Origin: Ruminiclostridium sp.
Lineage (GTDB): Bacteria; Bacillota_A; Clostridia; Oscillospirales; Ruminococcaceae
Length of the DNA stretch: 10,020 nt
Assembly: GCA_017550775.1 (NCBI GenBank)
Contig: JAFZOA010000598.1
Span: 1 to 10,020, forward strand
Reading direction: 5' to 3'
The notes beneath the pieces were generated by a model. That model was not told where the DNA came from. It saw only the letters and a program-made list of their open reading frames with translations, and ran no database searches. Positions within the stretch are counted from its first letter, which is position 1. Each line of letters begins with the position of its first letter. The position numbers and the translations under genes are program-made. Of the stretch, positions 6,464 to 10,020 are shown one piece after another.

Positions 6464-7330
6464 ATGACGGAGATAATAGGAATAAGGTTCAAAGAGGTCG
6501 GAAAGGTGTACTACTTTTCGCCCGGAAATAAGACCCTCTCTGCGGGGGAAAAGGTGATCGTCGAAACGGCAAGAGGCGTGGAATGCGGCGAGGTCGTGAT
6601 ACCGAACCGCGAGGTCGATGACAAGAACGTTGTACAGCCCCTCAAGCCTATAATCAGGAAGGCAAACGCCGACGACTTCAAGCGCATACGCGATAACGAG
6701 GCGAAGGAAGCAGAGATACTCAAGACCTTCACCAAAAAGATAGCAGAGCACAAGCTGAAAATGAAGCCGATCGACGTGGAGTACACATTCGACGGGAGCA
6801 AGATACTGTTCTATTTCTCAGCGGAGAACCGCGTGGACTTCCGCGAGCTTGTCAAGGATCTCGCAAGCGTGTACAGAACACGAATCGAGCTGAGACAGAT
6901 AGGTGTGCGTGACGAGGCGAAAATGCTCGGCGGGCTCGGTATCTGCGGAAGGCCGTTCTGCTGTGCGAGCTTTCTCGGGGAGTTCCAGCCCGTGTCCATA
7001 AAAATGGCAAAGGAGCAGTCTCTCTCCCTAAATCCCACCAAGATCTCCGGCACCTGCGGAAGACTCATGTGCTGCTTGAAGTACGAACAGGACAGTTACG
7101 AGGCGCTGCTGAAGATCACCCCGAAGGTAGGCGCTATCGTGGATACTCCCGACGGTCAGGGTCAGGTAGAGGACTCCAACATACTGACCGGAATGCTTAA
7201 GGTCAAGCTAAAAAAGAACCCGGACGCACCTGCCGCACCGTACAAGCGCGAGGACGTGAAGATACTGCGCGACTCGAAGATAAAGGTCAACCGCGACGAG
7301 CTTGCCGCACTCAAAGGTCTGGAAGACTGA
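6464..7330 (+). CDS. ricT: RicT/YaaT family PSP1 protein
   Basis: A 288-residue PSP1-domain protein. In Bacillus subtilis RicT (YaaT) works with RicA and RicF in a complex carrying iron-sulfur clusters that controls RNase Y-dependent mRNA maturation, competence, sporulation and biofilm formation. The sequence has GIRFKEVGKVYYFSPG at the start, GECGEVV-type strand (VECGEVVIPNREV), a long charged helix at about 70-95, and two cysteine clusters: GICGRPFCC with Cys161, Cys166 and Cys167, and GTCGRLMCC with Cys198, Cys203 and Cys204. Six cysteines are kept in paired CxxxxCC form, as expected for cluster binding. The Shine-Dalgarno AGAGG overlaps the holB stop codon and ends six bases before the ATG. 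Order after holB is the usual Firmicutes one; yabA, often next, is not present because the operon ends in a terminator. Confidence 0.94.
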   Translation: MTEIIGIRFKEVGKVYYFSPGNKTLSAGEKVIVETARGVECGEVVIPNREVDDKNVVQPLKPIIRKANADDFKRIRDNEAKEAEILKTFTKKIAEHKLKMKPIDVEYTFDGSKILFYFSAENRVDFRELVKDLASVYRTRIELRQIGVRDEAKMLGGLGICGRPFCCASFLGEFQPVSIKMAKEQSLSLNPTKISGTCGRLMCCLKYEQDSYEALLKITPKVGAIVDTPDGQGQVEDSNILTGMLKVKLKKNPDAPAAPYKREDVKILRDSKIKVNRDELAALKGLED

Positions 7331-7339
7331 CAAGAAAAC

Positions 7340-7370
7340 AGCCCTGTCCCGGTTTTCGGGACAGGGCTTT
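7340..7370. terminator. Terminator between convergent ricT and permease genes
   Basis: A 12-bp perfect stem pairs 7340-7351 with 7357-7368 around GTTTT. The plus strand continues TTT only, the minus strand continues GTTTTCTT, so it probably serves both directions. The ricT stop is nine bases upstream. A short palindrome-rich AT stretch (7378-7397, two CAATTG units) follows before the permease end. Confidence 0.85.
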
Positions 7371-7398
7371 ATTGCCGCAATTGTCAATTATCAATTGT

Positions 7399-8565
7399 TC
7401 AGGACAGTACCAGAAGCTGTACCGCAAGCAGCACCGCCAGCATACCGAAGTTCACCGCCGTGAACACCGCCATGTACTTCCCGGTGCTCGCATTCTCCGA
7501 GCTGCGATAGAACTGCAGCGAGATAAGGCTTGCCATGGAAGCGATAGGTGTTCCGAGACCGCCGAGATTTACGCCGACCAGAAGCGCCGTGCCGTTCGTC
7601 GTGAAACCCGAGAGCATCACCGCCGCCGGAACGTTGCTTATCACCTGCGACAGCATGGCGGAGACAAACACCTCCCGCCCCGCAAGTATTTCCGAGAAGA
7701 ACGCGCTTACCTCACCCACGCGTGAGATATTGCCGACGAAGATGAAGAAGCAGATGAAGGTCGCAAGAAGCGCATAGTCCGCTTTGAGAAGCAGCTTCCT
7801 GTCTGTTGCGAGAGCCGCGATAACGGCGGCAGCCGCACAGATCGGGTACGGTATCACCTTGAACACCGCCAGCACGCACAGCACGAATACCGCTCCGTAC
7901 ACCGCAGTAAGTCCGCCGGAAATGCGCTCCTGCTGCTTTTTCGCGGTATCGCATACGGTTTTCGGGATCAGCAGCGAAAGCAGCAGTATAAGCACGAGGC
8001 TTATGAGTCCCGCAGGGAGCATAGCGCTCACGAACTGCATCGCGTTCAGCCCGAATTCGTCGTAAATGTAGAGGTTCTGCGGATTGCCCACCGGGGTCAT
8101 CATGCTTCCGAGGTTAGCTGCGACGGTTTCGAGCACCACCGTGATTATCCGGCTGCGCTCGTCGTGTATCCCCGCATAGGCAAGAAGGGTCAGCGGTACG
8201 AACGTTATCAGCGCCACATCGTTTGTGACGAGCATTGACGAGAAGAAGCACACAAGCACGAATATCTGTGAAAGCCGGCGGACGCTTCCCGCCTTTTTCA
8301 GCATGAACGCGGTCAGCCGCTCAAAGATGCCGACGCTGCGAAGTCCCGCCACCGCGATCATAAGACCGAACAGCTCCGCGAGCACGCCGAAGTTGCAGTA
8401 GTCAATGTACTGCGCATCCGGCGGCACGAAAAACATGGTCACGACAGCGGCGGTGAATGCCGCTATCAGCACCGGCTGTGCCTTGCAGAACGACAGCACT
8501 TTCTTGATCCCGCCGCCGTGTAAATGTCCGCTGTGCCGCGGACTGTATGTAAGCGTATTTGCCAT
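7399..8565 (-). CDS. ArsB/NhaD-type permease (ion transporter superfamily)
   Basis: A 388-residue integral membrane protein of the ion transporter superfamily (ArsB, NhaD, CitMHS and SLC13 relatives). About ten hydrophobic segments run from residue 31 to the end, after a short polar N-terminus with His and Gly (HSGHLHGGG). The two inverted halves each carry a broken-helix motif: LVTNDVALITF (112-122) with MTPVGNPQN (156-164) in the first, and QVISNVPAAVMLSGF (307-321) with GVNLGGLGTPIASMASLIS (331-349) in the second. These motifs hold the substrate in the family. Substrate cannot be deduced: arsenite, Na+/H+ exchange, or an organic or inorganic anion are possible; no ars genes are near. The start is supported by AAGGAGA (8577-8571) six to seven bases before ATG 8565. 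Convergent with ricT; divergent from the tRNA. Confidence 0.88.
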   Translation of the reverse strand: MANTLTYSPRHSGHLHGGGIKKVLSFCKAQPVLIAAFTAAVVTMFFVPPDAQYIDYCNFGVLAELFGLMIAVAGLRSVGIFERLTAFMLKKAGSVRRLSQIFVLVCFFSSMLVTNDVALITFVPLTLLAYAGIHDERSRIITVVLETVAANLGSMMTPVGNPQNLYIYDEFGLNAMQFVSAMLPAGLISLVLILLLSLLIPKTVCDTAKKQQERISGGLTAVYGAVFVLCVLAVFKVIPYPICAAAAVIAALATDRKLLLKADYALLATFICFFIFVGNISRVGEVSAFFSEILAGREVFVSAMLSQVISNVPAAVMLSGFTTNGTALLVGVNLGGLGTPIASMASLISLQFYRSSENASTGKYMAVFTAVNFGMLAVLLAVQLLVLS

Positions 8566-8613
8566 GATTATCTCCTTTTATAAGACCGGTACTCCGGACA
8601 TTTCCGAGATAAC

Positions 8614-8642
8614 AGTTTATCACAAGGTGAAAAAAAAGTCAA
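8614..8642 (-). promoter_or_regulatory. Promoter of the permease gene
   Basis: On the minus strand TTGACT (8642-8637), a 17-base spacer and TAAACT (8619-8614), with TGA directly before the -10 hexamer (extended -10). The start would lie near 8607, about 40 bases before the ATG. Confidence 0.6.
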
Positions 8643-8689
8643 CAGAAACCCGCAAATTAATGATAATTCCACAAAAATGAAAAATTTTA

Positions 8690-8718
8690 TTGACAAATCA
8701 GGCGGCTTGCTGTATAAT
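8690..8718 (+). promoter_or_regulatory. Consensus promoter of tRNA-Ser
   Basis: TTGACA (8690-8695), 17 bases, TATAAT (8713-8718), both hexamers perfect. The start would be near 8725, roughly a dozen bases before the mature tRNA 5' end. Confidence 0.9.
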
Positions 8719-8737
8719 ATACAAAGTAATCTTATAT

Positions 8738-8826
8738 GGAAGCGTATCGAAGTGGTCATAACGGGCCTGACTCGAAATCAGGTAGCCCTCACGGGCTCGT
8801 GGGTTCGAATCCCACCGCTTCCGCCA
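8738..8826 (+). tRNA. tRNA-Ser (CGA)
   Basis: The 89-base gene folds into a full cloverleaf with long variable arm, the hallmark of tRNA-Ser. The acceptor arm pairs GGAAGCG with CGCTTCC (7 bp), discriminator G, and CCA is encoded. The anticodon stem CCTGA/TCAGG encloses CTCGAAA, giving anticodon CGA (8773-8775) for codon UCG. The variable arm contains GCCC/GGGC, and the T arm is GTGGG-TTCGAAT-CCCAC. It has its own promoter. Confidence 0.97.
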
Positions 8827-8947
8827 GCCGCGACGGCGGCACCGAATCCCGTCTCGGGCTATCCCAACAGGGGTGTTTTTCCGTCTCGCTGTTCGGAGAT
8901 ATTTCTAAGGCGATAGATTGAGACAGCCGCGACGGCGGCACCGAATC
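8825..8947. repeat. 24-base direct repeat that starts in the tRNA CCA end
   Basis: Bases 8825-8848 recur exactly at 8924-8947. The repeat begins with the CA of the tRNA CCA tail and contains a GCCGC-GACG-GCGGC hairpin (8827-8840). The interval is 99 bases from start to start. It lies within an otherwise gene-free stretch, 8827-9259. Confidence 0.8.
8861..8880 (+). terminator. Possible tRNA-Ser terminator
   Basis: ATCCC (8861-8865) pairs with GGGGT (8870-8874) around AACA (five pairs, one G-U), followed by G and five T (8876-8880). The stem is short, so the assignment relies on its place just after the tRNA and the T-run. Confidence 0.5.
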
Positions 8948-9042
8948 TCTCCTCTGCGAGACACATCTTAATGTGGGCTTTGTTTTGCCTGATGATCTGA
9001 ATCATTCGGGAGAGACACGGACATCGTTCGTTTTTCCGTCTC
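8875..9042. repeat. 13-base direct repeat GTTTTTCCGTCTC
   Basis: The sequence occurs at 8875-8887 and 9030-9042. Together with the 24-base repeat it makes two copies of an ordered pair (24-mer then 13-mer), with a gap of 26 bases in the first copy and 82 in the second. At the second copy, GTCTCT-side bases pair with AGAGAC..GG (9011-9020) through a two-base bulge. Confidence 0.7.
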
Positions 9043-9150
9043 TTACATTAAGCAAGAGATCGGTTTCATTCCCCGTGATCCGGAGAGTCTCATAATGCAT
9101 CCGGTCTGCTTTCTCCGGTTTTGAGAGCGTGGGGAAAAACAAATATCATA
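8948..9150. other. Gene-free stretch with hairpins
   Basis: No reading frame with a credible start and ribosome site is visible. It holds a CACAT-CTTA-ATGTG hairpin (8962-8975) followed by a T-rich run (8979-8986), the bulged hairpin around 9011-9043, and CCGGAGA (9080-9086) pairing with TCTCCGG (9112-9118) followed by TTTT. Two of these look like weak terminators. Confidence 0.4.
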
Positions 9151-9155
9151 AACGG

Positions 9156-9174
9156 TGGTATAATGCCGTATAAT
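9156..9174 (+). promoter_or_regulatory. Promoter region of the secreted-protein gene, two -10 boxes
   Basis: TGGTATAAT (9156-9164) is a perfect extended -10; a second TATAAT follows at 9169-9174. No good -35 is found at 16-18 bases for the first box, as is usual with extended -10 promoters. The leader to the ATG would be about 80-90 bases. Confidence 0.6.
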
Positions 9175-9175
9175 A

Positions 9176-9203
9176 CCGTGCAGAAGCCTCTGTGCGGTTT
9201 ATT
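9176..9203 (+). other. Hairpin in the leader of the secreted-protein gene
   Basis: CCGTGCAG (9176-9183) pairs with CTGTGCGG (9190-9197) around AAGCCT, eight pairs of which two are G-U, followed by TTTATTTATT. It is at the predicted start of the transcript and could stabilise the 5' end or weakly attenuate. Confidence 0.4.
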
Positions 9204-9259
9204 TATTATATATTGTGGAATAAGTTGTAAGTTATGGAGAAATATGGAGGAATGAAAAT

Positions 9260-10020
9260 ATGAAGATTGGAAAGCTTTCAGCTGCGGCGCTTTCTGTGTT
9301 TGCCGCGCTCACCCTGTCCGCGATACCGGCTTCCGCTTATCTGACTGTCATCGACAGCCCGTCGGAATACCTGACATCGGACACCGGAGAGTGGGGATTC
9401 ACGATAACGCCCGAAGATCCGGAGTATGAATGCATCAACGGTCTGTCAAAGATCGAAGTTGTTGCAACAGTGACCAATATGGATCAGTATGAAAAGGACG
9501 CTGCATCCGGAATACTCGGCGACGACCTTGACAGCCGTTTCGGCGTGTTCAGCGGACACATGGGACTCGGTGCCTCAATATCCGGCGAAAACGTAACAAA
9601 CACCAACTGGCAGGAGTTCGGCTACAAGGGCTTTAATGATACTGCCGGGACAGAAAGTCAGGCAGGTATCAGGAAGCTCAACAGCAACACATACCTTTAC
9701 ACCGCAGACTTTACCGGCATCACGGTAAACGTTTCGGGAAACGACACAGCATTCTTTTTCAGAGAATGGGGCAACTTCTCAAACGACTATTCTCTCTCGA
9801 TAGATGAAGTGTTCTTTTACGGCGCGGACGGTTCGGTAGCGATCTATGTCGACGCGAACGGCAATCCCGAATTCGGCACTCACGCACCGCTTGATGTTTC
9901 CGTGTATGAGAGCGCCGCTCCCGCAGAAACCACAGCCGCCGAGACTACCGCAGCGACTACCACTGTTGCAGAGACCACGACCACAGTGAACAGCAATGCC
10001 GATACAACAACAGCAGCGGC
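9260..10020 (+). CDS. Secreted protein with Thr/Ala/Glu-rich linker (3' end missing)
   Basis: The frame is open from ATG 9260 to the right edge, 253 full codons. A typical Sec signal peptide is present: basic start (MKIGK), hydrophobic core rich in Ala and Leu, and ASA just before Tyr27. Residues about 27-215 form a beta-rich globular domain with aromatic and Gly/Asn-rich segments (for example FFFREWGNFSNDY and VFFYGADGSVAIYVDANGN); it resembles a substrate-binding or carbohydrate-binding module but I do not recognise the family. From about residue 220 the chain becomes a Thr/Ala/Glu linker (ETTAAETTAATTT), the type that in ruminococci leads to a cell-wall, membrane or dockerin end, here outside the window. 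GGAGG (9246-9250) nine bases upstream supports the start; an ATG at 9252 in another frame stops at once. Confidence 0.85.
   Translation, partial: MKIGKLSAAALSVFAALTLSAIPASAYLTVIDSPSEYLTSDTGEWGFTITPEDPEYECINGLSKIEVVATVTNMDQYEKDAASGILGDDLDSRFGVFSGHMGLGASISGENVTNTNWQEFGYKGFNDTAGTESQAGIRKLNSNTYLYTADFTGITVNVSGNDTAFFFREWGNFSNDYSLSIDEVFFYGADGSVAIYVDANGNPEFGTHAPLDVSVYESAAPAETTAAETTAATTTVAETTTTVNSNADTTTAA

Noticed and set aside
4958..6751. Minus-strand frames opposite darA and holB
   Set aside because: Shadows of well-identified plus-strand genes, Cys/Arg/His-rich with no family resemblance.
8677..8921. Small plus-strand frames across the tRNA-Ser gene
   Set aside because: They translate the promoter and tRNA sequence itself.

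Overview
The window reads as chromosomal DNA of a Ruminococcus-like clostridium (Oscillospiraceae or close relative). This rests on the Firmicutes gene order darA-holB-ricT, a cytosolic GH94 cellobiose phosphorylase under its own promoter, a secreted protein that ends in a Thr/Ala/Glu-rich linker of the kind common in fibre-degrading ruminococci, GC-rich intergenic palindromes, and canonical sigma-A promoters. The genus is inference.

Layout. 1-315 (minus): 5' end of an AT-rich gene whose product starts with a Rossmann-like nucleotide-binding segment, running off the left edge. 316-570 (minus): an unusually structured leader or small RNA with its own extended -10 promoter, a 16-bp closing helix beginning at the predicted start site, further mutually compatible or competing helices, and an intrinsic terminator overlapped by a possible antiterminator. 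627-3295 (plus): a cre/LacI-type operator, promoter, GH94 cellobiose phosphorylase and strong terminator, a one-gene unit. 3371-4678: a consensus promoter, a small two-repeat DUF1508 (YegP-like) protein and a short-chain dehydrogenase/reductase with a non-canonical active site. 4679-5014: no convincing gene, but GC-rich palindromes, a 17-base direct repeat and a terminator. 5027-7370: promoter and the operon darA (c-di-AMP-binding PII-like protein), holB (DNA polymerase III delta prime) and ricT (PSP1 protein with six clustered cysteines), closed by a terminator shared with the convergent next gene. 7399-8642 (minus): an ArsB/NhaD-type (ion transporter superfamily) permease and its promoter. 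8690-8826: tRNA-Ser(CGA) with a consensus promoter and encoded CCA. 8827-9259: a gene-free stretch with two nested direct repeats and hairpins. 9260-10020: a secreted protein, cut by the right edge.

How it works together. The cellobiose phosphorylase would split imported cellobiose into glucose-1-phosphate and glucose, with a catabolite-type operator for control. The darA-holB-ricT block is housekeeping (c-di-AMP sensing, replication clamp loading, RNA maturation/biofilm control). The most noteworthy item is the minus-strand structured RNA at 350-537: two of its helices pair through G-U on the minus strand only, which orients the RNA and fits a riboswitch/attenuator in front of the 1-315 gene or a stand-alone small RNA. 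I could not match it to a known class by eye.
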